Shown: positions 49,225-61,800 of the stretch, one piece after another
Numbering within the stretch: the stretch's first letter is position 1
Layout: each line of letters opens with the position of its first letter
DNA from: Pyxicephalus adspersus
Taxonomy: Eukaryota; Chordata; Amphibia; Anura; Pyxicephalidae
DNA length: 64,000 nt
Direction of reading: 5' to 3'
NCBI RefSeq assembly: GCF_032062135.1
Contig: NC_092860.1
Coordinates: 1,021,277-1,085,276 of the forward strand
Notes under the pieces: generated by a model
Databases searched by the model: none
The model's input: only the letters and a program-made list of their open reading frames with translations
What the model was told of the DNA's origin: nothing
Made by a program: the position numbers and the translations under genes

Positions 49225-52200
49225 AAACTTTTTTATTCAAAACAGTATTGTAGATTTTTTTTCTTGCACAAAAAGGGCATAACATACTTTACACAATTTT
49301 AAGTTTTAAAAACTGGAAAAATATACAAAGACTTTTTTTTTATTTTAATAGAAAGTTGCAGAAAATATATCATTTGTTTTTTTTTAATAAAACATTAAGG
49401 CAAATCTAGAAATGAATCCTAGAAATGGAAACACTTGCGTGTGACTGGCCGCCGGGACAACAATACAAAATGTGTTTTTTAATATTTTCCACGCGTTTTG
49501 TCCTATTAATAAAATATTATTTATGTATAGAAAGTTGCTGCAGAAAAGTGAAGGCACGCAGATTTCCTTATGGATTTATAATAATTATCACAATTGTGCA
49601 TAACGACCTATAAAATCCTAATGTAGGCCCCAGATAATGAAACAAATGGTGAATGTTTCATATCAGACGATCATTTCACTGATTTTTGTGATATTTCTGG
49701 TGCAGTAATAAAATCTGAAAAAAGCTGAAAGAATAAAATTGAAAAAATAATGGAGCTAATTTTTTTTTCTATAGGGTTTCTAAAATTTTGGTTTGAATAT
49801 TTTTGTAAGAAATTGCAAAAAAACAAAACACTTTTCATCACATAAGTATAAATTAAATAAGTTCTTTGGTGTCGCCGAGGAAAGGAAGCCCAAATATATT
49901 TTGTATTTTTGTCAAATGTACAAAAAAAGTGAAAACAATTCTGAACTGAGGGGAATTTTAATGTTTTACAATCTTGCGTTTCTTTTTGTAAAATGCCCAA
50001 TTTGCACCCAAGATGGACTTGGTCCCCAATTAGCTTTTATTCCAGTGATAACCTGATAGCTAAAACATTTGCTTTGTCCTCTTGGTTTGTAGATTTTTTA
50101 TTATTTTTGGGCTCTATGGAACGTGCATGAATATTATTATTACACAGTATTTATATAGCGCCACCATATTACACAGCGCTGTACAAATCCATAGTCATGA
50201 CAACTATCCCTCAGAGGAGCTCACAATCTAATGTGTCCCCATAGTCAAATATCATTAACACAGGCGAAGGTCAATTTTGGGGAAATCGATTAACCTAACC
50301 ACATTTTTGGAATGTGGGAGGAAACTGGAGTACCCAGGGGTAACCTACACAAACAGGGGGAGAACCTGCAAACTCCATGCAGATGTCCTGGCCGAGATTC
50401 TAACCTGGGACCCAGCGCTGCAAAGGCCGGAGTGCTAACCACTGAGCCACCGTGCAATATGGACTGAATGTAAAAAGATTATGTATTTGGAATATATAAC
50501 CATTTCTACTGCTGTAAAACCTAAAAATATTAAAAATATATTTCAAATATTTAGAAACCTAAAAATTTTTTTTAAATTAAGGGTTGGCATATAAATGACT
50601 GATATATACAAAGAAAAAAAGAAAGGAAATTGTGCAGATTTGTCCACTGTTGTTGTTTTTGCCAAACATCGGAATGATTCCCGGACATTCGCAGATAAAG
50701 CTGACGAACCTTCAAAGTTGTAATATTTATAAAAAACAAACAGGAAATGAAATGATTATAAAACTATTGCTGGGCGATGGGGCTTCAACAACATTTATAA
50801 TCATAAAAAAATCGGAGTTTTCCAATGTTGTGAGATTTCTGTTACAATAAAACTTTCACTTTGTTTCCATTTTATAACTACAAATTATCCCCAGGGGCCG
50901 ATCCTTTCTAGCTGAATGAGAACGATGGAAATGATTTATTGCATATTATTTATTTTTTAGGTTTTGAATGCCTTAACATTTTCTTTTTTATTTTTAGAAT
51001 GCCGGCATAAAGTGCTACTTTCATCTCTGTATGGAATGGCTTTTTTTTTTTCATTAACGGTTAAAAAAAAAATTGTAGAAACTTTTTGTGCTCGTATTCT
51101 ATAAAAGCAGTGCAGGGTGAATCTTTGTACAACATAACAGTGCTCCCAACATACAAAAATCTACTTCTACCTATATACAGCATGCAGCCCATTAGTCTGG
51201 TGAACATCACAATTTATATAAACACTTCCTGTATATTAAATGGCCATAAAATGTGCACATCATATATACAACGCAGGAGCTACAAATGGGTGCAGATTTT
51301 TTTTTTTGACGTACAACATTTAACGTTAACTCTTTCTAGAACTACAAAATAGAATTAGTGTGAAGGTTTTCTTTTTCTTTTCCAGTAGCATAAATACAAA
51401 AAGAAACTTTGTATGTAGTTATCGACCCGTCAACCAAGGGTGACGTCTGTACAGTACTGGTTGTAGCAAGGCCGTTCCACTACTCGGAGTACTTACATTG
51501 GGTTATATTTATACAAAATCCAGAAAACTTTATTTACATTATTTACAGCGTTGTACGTTTATTTTCAGGAACTCGAGTGCTGCCATTTACATGTACAGTA
51601 TGCACCGGGCCCATCGGCCAGCTGAATTCTGAGATCTTTAGATTGCTAACATTTGTTTTAGAATATTAAAAATGTGGTTATCGCTCAGGGGACACAAAAC
51701 CGAATATATAGAAAGAAGAATCATGGAATCTTTGTTTTTATAATTTCCCCTGTAAATTGCATTATTGTGCCTGCTGGAGTTTAATCACCTTGGGTTAGGA
51801 GACAATTATTAAAGCTGCACTCCAGGCCCCCTATTACTTATAACGGCAAGATTTGCATTATTATCCATCCAGACTTGAGGTTTGCATGGCTCTGCCACAC
51901 AGCACAGCCAGCCTGGTGACCTGATTCCTCTCTACCACAGATAAGCAATGCAGCTGGGTCACTTTCCCACCCCCAGCCTGTGATTGGATGTTGAAGGAGC
52001 AGTAATAAGATAATGGGATTGTCATCACTTTCCTCATTATGAATCAAATCACAAAGCTGCTCCCAAGTACAGGAATTACAGGCTGATACTAAATCAAATT
52101 CACGTAACTAATTACCTTCAAAACATATTTGCATTTTTTAAGAACACAATTGCATGCATTGGGACAACACGATGACATTTTTCTTTTGTTTTTTTTGAAG

Positions 52201-52896
52201 AAGCTCAACTCACGTAAAGATGAATTTACCAGAAAGCAGTCGTGATTGAAATGAATGAAATTCTGTGCCCAAAAATATACAAAAAATGACAAAAAGCCAA
52301 AAAAATTCTTTGTTTCAATACTGTACAACATGGCATTTCCAGTGACTTAAATTCTAAAGTTTCAGAACACAAGGTTTAAGAACTCGCGTAAAGCTAGAAA
52401 TCTCTCCGTCGTGCCGCTACCAAAGATAAGACCTTTAAATAACAATAACTTATAAAATGGCCATGAAAACTGGAATCAATGTGAAATCACATTTGTTAGG
52501 TGCCGAGTTCTTGGAGTCCAAGGAGGACACATGGGGCCCGGAGAACTATGAGAGCCCGAGGAGGGAATTGGTATCGTTATCTCTTGAAGACTTTGGTTTC
52601 CTAATACGCAGATAGAAGATACAGGAGATCTATCGCTATCATTATATGAATGCACATTGTATAATTTCTACATTGTACGTTCTACCGATTGTACCGATTT
52701 GTTTGATAAAGTTCACAATATTGAATTGGTTTTGGACCGGAACTGGTAGATGGGGCAGATAGGCAACAATCCCATTCATGGTATGTCCGGCTGTTATGGC
52801 CGACTCATAGACGTATTCTGTAAGTGTACATACAATAAAAATGTCTTTGGCTGGCCCTAGGTGGACCCATTCTTTGGCACGTTGTGTTGTAAGAGA
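49225..52896 (-). terminator. MYOCD: MYOCD 3' UTR with several candidate poly(A) signals
   Basis: Downstream of the MYOCD stop (minus strand) the sequence is AT-rich. AATAAA appears at about 51535 and 51558 (1.35 kb past the stop), several times near 50950, and at about 49230 (3.7 kb past the stop). A SINE at 50126-50458 would be inside the longest form. Which site is used cannot be told from sequence alone. Confidence 0.4.
50126..50458 (-). mobile_element. tRNA-derived SINE, full length
   Basis: On the minus strand the head reads 'tggctcagtggttagcac', a good pol III A box, then 'ggttagaatct', a B box with one change. The body has 'tgcatggagtttgcaggtt'. The tail is 'tggtggcgctatataaatac' plus AAT repeats, the same tail as the LINE. 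Confidence 0.88.
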
Positions 52897-55800
52897 TCAC
52901 CATTGTTCTAAGTGTAGATCCATTGCATTGTTTAAGTTGAGATCGTTAACATCGAGGAAATCAGTGTTGAAAATGCTGGGACCAGTAGTAGTCAGGGATC
53001 CTAAACCCGTGGCTGAGCTTGGCGGAGTCAGGTCCAGCCATTCCATGGTCTCCCAAGGGGATTCTGTAAAGCTTAAATGATGGAGGGCGTTGCTTTCCAC
53101 GGATGACGGCGACATTTGGGTCTCCATAGGAGACAAAGACGTTTCCAAGATCTCTCTGGAGGGAAGAATATCTTCAGTCACTTTGCCTGTAAAACCTTCA
53201 ATGACGCGCTCAAAGTGCACATCGTCATTTCCGATCTTAAGCAGAGGGATTTCCGCAGCTCTCCCCATGGGGCTGTGAGTATTCAGTAAGACTTCAAGGT
53301 GGCTGTCGTTATTGGAGCAATTATCGTACGGCAAGTGGGAGTTTGCAGCAGATAGGTTTGCGTTTCCCGAAGGAACACCTAACTGAGTCAACTTCTGCCC
53401 GCACGAGCGCTCATCTTTAGCATTTGCTGGCATTTCTGAAATAAAATAATAAGGATATAGAATATAAAAATAAAGACAAGTGATGCAAAACACAAAAAAG
53501 AGAAAGTGGGAAGAAAAGGGAAATTGTTGTCTATATGGTGGGCTTACCTCCGCTTTCAATAAGAACGTCAAGAAGTTCATCAATCTGTTGGCTTCTTGTG
53601 ACTTGCTGTGGAAAGAATAAAAAATGTGATTAGCATTGTGATCCGTGGAAGTTTGGAAGCGTGATGACGGAATTCATGTTTAGAGAAATATGGAGACGTC
53701 ATTTACTAACAAATATGCAGCAGTTAAATGTATGGGTTGTAGAGGAATGATGGGAAAACCATTGCCTGAAGTCCAAGCCTTACAATATGTTTACTAATAA
53801 ATATTTATCTTGGATTGATCATTGCTGAGCCTTCACCATCAGATCTGCCCTGGCCATTGGCTCATTACTGTCTGGTATTTGCTTTGACCACCTCTCTGTT
53901 GCCCGTTGGACACTGAGGGTCCTCCAAACTCAATGAAGTCTAATGAGATAATGAATTTAGATGTGTTATAAAAATGTTCACAGGATTGCAGATTCATCAG
54001 TGCAGTGGCACCCTGGTTGTTCCCTTTTGCTGATGTCAATTCAGAAATGCAGATAGCCATTAGCCCTTCACATGGATACTGAAGGAAGAACCCCACCAGT
54101 AAACACAGAACGGCCAAGCTGGAACATCACAACAAGTTTTCAGGAAGGCAAAATATTATTTTTTTATTTTTTCTAGTGGTGTGTTAAAGGTAGGGAGCTG
54201 TAGGAAGGAAGGTTATCCAAACCCTGGTTTAAAATGGTTTTAGAGGGTAGACTATCTCAATTCATTAAATTCAGTATTTATCACATTTTCTGTGCAACTA
54301 AATACTTATAAGCCACAAGATTGCATCCCATGGAGAGCAACCTACGGATTATCAGAAAGAAAAATGGAAGATTTTTGATAGTTCATGGTAATGGTAATAA
54401 TTCAACCACTGCTCGCTATGATTCCTGTTATTGTGATATAGAAAATATTAGACAATTGTTTTACCTGTCTTACAGCATCCTCATAGGACGGGAGCTGCTT
54501 GGAATCGGATGTGGGTGCGTTAGAGAAACTCGTACAAGGTACAGAGAGCTTCTGGCCGCCCTGGGGAGATGGTTGTAGAGTGTTCATCTGCAAGGAGATT
54601 TAATGAAAAAATATTACAAACTACTTACACCAAAAGATTTGTTTACCGTAAAGTAAACCTGAGCATTTCTCATGCAGGTCAAAGCAACATGATAACAATG
54701 GTGGCCCCATGATCTGATCTGGGAACTGATTTCCCGTATGTTCCACTGAGCAGAAAATATAAAGTGGTATATTCAGTATTTTTTGGGGTGGTGGGGATCA
54801 TACCACTCATTTGTCACCTCCCATGTGGCCATGTAGGTTCTATAACTTCCTAACGGGGCGGGTGGAGAGTGTCCTACACAAGAAAACAACTTGACCCTCA
54901 TCTGTCCCATTCCGCAGGATCTTACCTTTGCTAACACGGACGGGCTCTTGGGTGAGACGCCATCTTTGTTACCCTGTTTGCTTTCCGAATGGTCGACGTA
55001 AGGTGGCTGTAAACTGTTCTGGTTTTGTGAGAAACAAACTGTGCTTCCAGCATTCTACAAAGTACAAAAGTGCAACACGTGATTTAAAGGGATTGCAATA
55101 TGTTGAGGCCAAACTTTGCACAATATTTATAAATAATGATTAAGTGAATCAGACCATCGGACAATCCTCCCTTCATTCAACATGGACATGAAATACATTT
55201 ACAAGGTCTTACAATCTCCTTTTTGGGGAATTGTAAAAATCTAAAGTTAATGAATCCCAACAGCACTGAATGAAGTGCCAAGTACACAACACAATGGGTA
55301 AGATCCAATTTACTTGTTTGGCCTTCAAAACAAAGTGTATAGACTATAGGATCATGAAGGCCAAACAAGTAAATTGTATCTAGCCATTCTCCTTATTCTA
55401 ATTGTACATGCCTTGGTATAATCAGTGGATAAATCTATGACACTTATTACACACGATAAGGTACATTAAGGAATAATTACCTGTCCTGTGCAAATCTGAG
55501 TGTTGGTGCGTTGCGGAGATACACTTCGCGTGTCGCTTTGTGAACTTGGGGACACAGACAGTAGGTAGTGGCAATGGTTGTTGGGAGATGGCGGAAGGCT
55601 GATGTGCTGAGGGCTGTTTGTTGTTCCAAACGGGGAATGTTGTGGAGAGCACTGGGGACTTAAAAAAGTGGAAGACATGGAGGTTGGGTTGGAGGCCTCC
55701 ATACAGTGGTTGTTCATTAAGCACGACATTGCTTGCGTTGCACACGATCCCATATTCTCTGTTGCATTGTTGCTCTGGGTTTTCATGGCCATTTGTTTGG

Positions 55801-58800
55801 ATGCAAAGGGACAGCTGGCCACATTTTCCTGTTTGATCTGCACTCCGAAGAAGTGTTGAGATGGAAGTGCTTTGTCTTGAGGGCCGCAGCTCCCTTTTCT
55901 CTTCTGTAACTGAAGCCGAAGCTCTTCCACTTGTCTCTGCTCTTGCTGAAGCTTCCAAGTCAACTCATTGATGACTTTTTGCTTCTCCACCAACATTTTG
56001 TCTTTTTCAGCATCCATGCCTTCCAGTTCTGCTTGGTAGCTGCTGCTGTTGATGCTGCTCATAAGGCTTTCTTCAGCACTTAGGTGGATCGGGGAGGGGT
56101 GGAGACCAAACTGAGGAGAAGACATCGGCCCATCGCTAAAAGTATCAGGTAAAGATCCATTAACAGAAAGGTCGGAGGAGGCCGGGGATATTGGTGGGGT
56201 GGAGCTGGTGCTACCGAACTGATAGAAGCCATTGGACATAATTCCGGCAGATGGGTGCGTTTGGTAACTTGACAAAGAGTTATTTGGTGTGACCGGGAAG
56301 GTGACTGTGGTAATTTCTCCAAAAGTTGGAACTGTGTTACCACTGCATTCCTGAAAGGGCCTCAGGCGTTCCATCAGGGAGGTCTTTGTACCAGACACAG
56401 GCAACCCGCGTATTCTAAGCTGCTGCCTCAACTCCGACACCTTGGAGAAGAGGAAAGAAACCATAAATATAAAAGCCATATTTATATATATATATATATA
56501 TATATATACTTAGCATAGATAACATGACATGCAACAATATATTTACTGTGAGTTGTTTGCAACAAATATATTTTCAATGTGTATCTTAGTATGGGCTATG
56601 TTATGGCACTAGACAACTAAAGTCTATTTATGAATTTGTAGCCTTAGTTTCTCCTTGAGTCCATAAAAGGTATCCATCATTATAAGTCAACCCAACGCGT
56701 TTCACGCTTGGCGTGATTACCCGATGTGTTTCGCCCAGTAAAGGCTTCTTCAGGGGTAATAAAACGTTTGCAGGGTGGAACAAGATATGCTATGCTACGA
56801 CTGGATGGACAAGTTACAGGAGATTCTCCATCCTATATTGTCTTTGTGAATCTACTCAAACCAGTTTCCTATTGCTGGTAACACTCCATCACCCTCTTTT
56901 TGGTGGAGCCATCTCATGAACCTACCATCCACTCGTGGGACATTATCTTGTTCCAGCCCTCAAACGTTTAGGTACTGAAGAAGACTTTCCTGGGCAAAAT
57001 GCGTAGGGTGATCACACCAAGCGTCTGCCACTATTGGACTATGGTCACTCCCCCCACATTGGCATCTTACATGTTATATAAATATAAACAATCTATGAAC
57101 AAATATCTCCATTTCTTTTTTTACAGTGCAAGTCAATGACCAAACCAAAAGTCTTTCACTCACCCCTAACTGTGCCATCTGCCCCATATTGACATCACAG
57201 GTCTATTATCACATACTATGAGCATGTAAGTATCTGGTATTTTGCATTGAACCTAGAAGGGATCGCCTCTTATGTGTATTGCACTGTAAAAATGTAATTT
57301 GGGGGAGCAGCACAGTGGTTCAGTAGTTAGCACCCTTGCATGGAGTTTGTAGGTTCTCCCCGTGTTTGCATGGGTTTGCTTTGGGTACTCCGGTTTTCTC
57401 CCACATTCCAAAATAAGTTAATTGGCTTTGCTTCAAAATTGTCTTTAAACTGTGATAATGAGATATGACTGAGGTAGGGACATTAGATTGTGAGGAACAG
57501 CTAGTCACATGACTATGGACTTTGTACATCACTGTGTAATATATCGGCGATATATAAATACTCGATGGTAATAATTTGGAGGAGATATCGTTCACAACAA
57601 TCAAATCTAACAGTTGATCAGCAGACCACAACCTACTTTGAGATCATCCAGATTGGAAGGAAGAAGTCCCGGCTTCATGGAAGACACATTGGACTGGCCA
57701 GAGAAAGTGGTCTTTACTGGTGACAACGAAGGACTGCTGACTGCTGAAGTGTTGACATTCCGGTTCATTTGTTCATTTTGCTGCCTATAATAAAAAAGCA
57801 GAATATTTGTAAATAAAATAATAAATATCAGAAATTCTTGCTGCCCCCTAACATTGGTATTGAGTAATGTTTATCCTTTGCCTGGCTCGTTAAATCAATA
57901 GCAAGGTGCGGTGTTTGAGAAGGTTCTAGTTCAGCCATTTCCTGTTATATGTCAATGAGTGACAACCGTTGTGTGTCTGTGTTGTCACCCGGTCACATGA
58001 TCTCTTGGTGACGACAACACAGATTGCTTAGCCCTGGCTCACCGTTTCCCATCGGAAAGCTGGCCCAAAGCAATGATGCAGCCAAAGCTGGTGTGAGTGC
58101 ATGTAGACAGGAAGTGTCTGAACTGGACTGGTAGAGGAATGGGAAGCTTTGTTTAGGAAATGCACAACGCAGAACAAACGTAACAGCATTAGATTTATAA
58201 AGAATAGACGTACTTGAGATGCGAGTGGTGCATGCCTTGGTAATTGAAGTGCTGCTGTTGCTGCTGGCTGAGGATCTGCAGCTGAAGGAAGAGTTGCTGC
58301 TGCTGCAGGAGTCTGGCATAGGCGGAGTCCATAGGTGGAGGAGATTTCTCTGCCTTCTGATCCGGAGGAATGTACTGGTGGTACTTCAGCTTTTTCACCT
58401 TTGGTTTGATGTCTTTGGGCTTTTTGTGCCGGTTTTTGGAGTCAGTGGAGGGCTTGTTCTGCTGATTGCAGACAAAAGAGGTTAGAGAGGGGGTTACTAT
58501 TTCTGGCAGTCTGAATACGGTGCAATATTTGGGGAGCCAAAACAATTTAGAGATGAAAAATGCCCAAATATGCCAGCAAAAATTATGCTTTAGTATAAAA
58601 AAATGTTTGAAACTTAGAACTGAACATTTAGAAAAGACAACAATAAGGGCTACACAGGGGTAACGAGGCATCAGTTAGTTAGCATTATTACATCAATCAA
58701 TTCATACATTTTATCAATATGCAAACAGTGTTTCTGATCCATCTCCCCTGTACAGCAGAGCTTAGTCTGGGGTAAGAAGATGCAGCAGAAGGAGCGAATG

Positions 58801-61800
58801 CAGTATTCTCCCCAAAAATATTTTTTAAACTAGGTGGGAAGAAGCTGTAGGCAGGTGGTGACCCCCATTCTGTGACCAAATTTTCAGTAGCTACTGAAAA
58901 GTGCCAGACAGTGCACCCAGCTAAAAAGGGCCGGGGAGAACGCTGCAATCTGCTGTGCTGTCACGCTCATGTGCTAACAAGGAACTTGCTGGTAGGAGGA
59001 TAGATCAGATTGGACGGAAATACAAAGACAGCTCCAATATGTTTGTTTTCATCTGTAAATTTTATCCGAGTTGGCCAACCTGTAGACTCCAATTGGAAGT
59101 AGGGGCACATGCAGTGCATAGATATGGCCGCCCCTATGGACATGTGTGTTCTAAAACATTACTACATATGAATAAGATTCACATAAGATCACTATTTGCA
59201 TGTTCATCCACAAACGACACAATGGTGGCCAATGCTTTGCAGACACTCACCTTGACAACTGCGCCGTGTGGTGCACCGGGTCCCGTGGGCGACAAGTGGT
59301 TGTCCAGGTGCAACGGACAAGGGTGGCTCTGGGGGTTGCCTGCATCCTGCAAGTCCTTTTCATTCTCCTTTGTGGGATTCTAGAAGCAGAAAATGTCAGG
59401 ATTTAGTCTAAATGGCGGCATTTATCCCCACCACACAGCAAGACACCCAATCTGGCCAGACATTGCACCGGGATTAGACCGAGAAAGATGACAATCACAG
59501 GCCAGGGATTTATCAGGGTGATTTATTGTCCTATTTGTCTCCATTCTGCTGCCGTTGCTCAAAGCAGCTTGGAAGCAGCACAAAAAGTGTCCGATATCGC
59601 AGGATTCTATTAAGGTGTCATGCTTGTTCACAGAGAACTTTGCTGGTTTTACGGATTTCTTGAGTCGATGACAAATGAACGAAGGCCAAAGGAGAGAAGT
59701 GACCATATCTGGAGATGACTCTCCGCTGCCAAAGTGAAGCTATTATTGAATTAAACACTCTCTAATTTGTTGTATAATTCAACTAAAGACTGCAACTTAT
59801 TGGAGTTCTATCACCTGAGGCACCGGGGTAACTGGATATCCCAGCAGCTCGCTGGAAAAGAACATTTGGAGAAGCTTTCGGGAGCTGGAGGTCTCACTGT
59901 GATATCATTTTCACCCGCAGAGATCCAATGCCTCCCAAAACTGCACCCAGTGCAACAATATGCATGGCATGGCTACGGCTGATTTAATGGAGGCAATGCA
60001 GCGTGCCAAGCAGAGCTGGATCATTCACAGAGCAATATAGGCAGGAGCTTGGGGCCCCATGGAAATCCAGGGGGCCCATCTAAAACCTTCATTTACTGTA
60101 CTGAAATTTACTTTACTGTAATGCAATTGGTCCAGGGAGCAAATATTTGTAGGTGGCTGGAGACATGCCATTACAGACTGGGCACATTGGTGACTTCTAT
60201 GTACCTTTAGCAATCCTTACCAATGTATTTCAGGAGAGGAGAGTTATAGAGGAAGGAGCAGAGTCCTCCATGAGTGTGTCAGGTTGCATGTGGGAATAGG
60301 TCTGCAATGCTATGATTGTGATGCTATTAGAACCTTCCGGGGTAATATGAAGTCTGACAATACTTTTAGTTCTTACATGTCTGTTACCAGGATAAAAGTC
60401 TGGATTGCACAGCTGCCCTGTAAAGGGTTAACAAATACAGCATTTCGCCAGCCTGAAGTCCTGCAATCGGCGGTTTTCATAACCGTCTGCTCTGAGCAAT
60501 CTCCTAAATTACGATTCGGAAACCAGTATGACAGAGGCGACAATTCCTTCATCTGCACAGCGTCTGGAAAATGACACGAGTCCTAAGATCCGGCAGAGAA
60601 CAAGCCGCAGAACGTGCACGCACTTGGCAGACGCTGAGCATTAAATCTTTCGGGGACATTTCACCTAAATCAGGATTTCTACAAATTCCACCCAGTTTCA
60701 GCTACTGGCAGGGCGTTTATTAAAAGGAACTGACAACTGAAACCGACACACGGGTGAAGAAAGAGAAAATGAATATTACATTAATTCTAAGGGGCGGTGA
60801 TGTCACCGGAGGCCCAGTGTGGTCCGCGGTGGAATTGCTATCAGTTGTGGCAAACACATCTGGATATTAGGATTGGTTTGTAAAGGCTTTCTACTTAATG
60901 TACAGCGCTGCGTAATATGTTGGTGCTATAGAAATAGTGTTTAATAATCATAGGGTGAGGAAGAACTCACCTGAGGTTCCCATAAGCTGTATTAGGTCCT
61001 GGAATCTTTGTATATATGATATCCATTGTATGGAAATTGTATTGTATGGAAAGTACCTGTTCCCTCGAAGTTACTTTATATCATATAATAATTTATGTTT
61101 TTGGAGATAACAGTCTGTTGAAATAGGATTTTACAGCAGAGAGACGGAGCAAGCAACCAGCTGGGTGGGCTGATTTCTATTTGTTCTTCTTTCCAACATC
61201 TCATTATTATTTTTTTGCCTATTAGACAACTAAAACCCCAAACATGACGTAGGTTGTAAAACCGTTTTTTTAAGCCTGAAAGTCACAAACATTCGGTTAT
61301 GAGTGCGGTGCGACCGGCAATACTCCGAAACCAATCGTATTTCATAAGCCCCCTTTCACTATTAGACACACCGTGCAGACAATACCTTGGCCGTTTGCCC
61401 TCATCGCCTGGAAAATCGAGGGCCGCTATGCCAAGTACACTGTGTAACAAAGACACAGGAATGAAGCTTCCGGGGCCAAAAACCTGTCATTTCTGGGCTA
61501 ACAATCCCTGCGGATACCCAAAGCAGAACAGGGCTATCATCTGAAGGACGATGAGAAGATGGAACCTTTGGTAGCGCTGGGTAATGTCAGCACTTCCCCG
61601 ACATTCTAAACAATGGTGATCTATAGATTTCTGGGTCAAGTCTTCAGTAAGATTGCTTTGACATGGCAAATGATTCAACTTAACAAAGCTGAGTGATGAA
61701 GACTTCAGCTATCCATCAAACACCAGGCCAATCTAACGGTTTATGTCAAAAAAAGATTAGTAGTGGTTCTTAGTAATTATACTGACGCCCCTTGCGCAGA

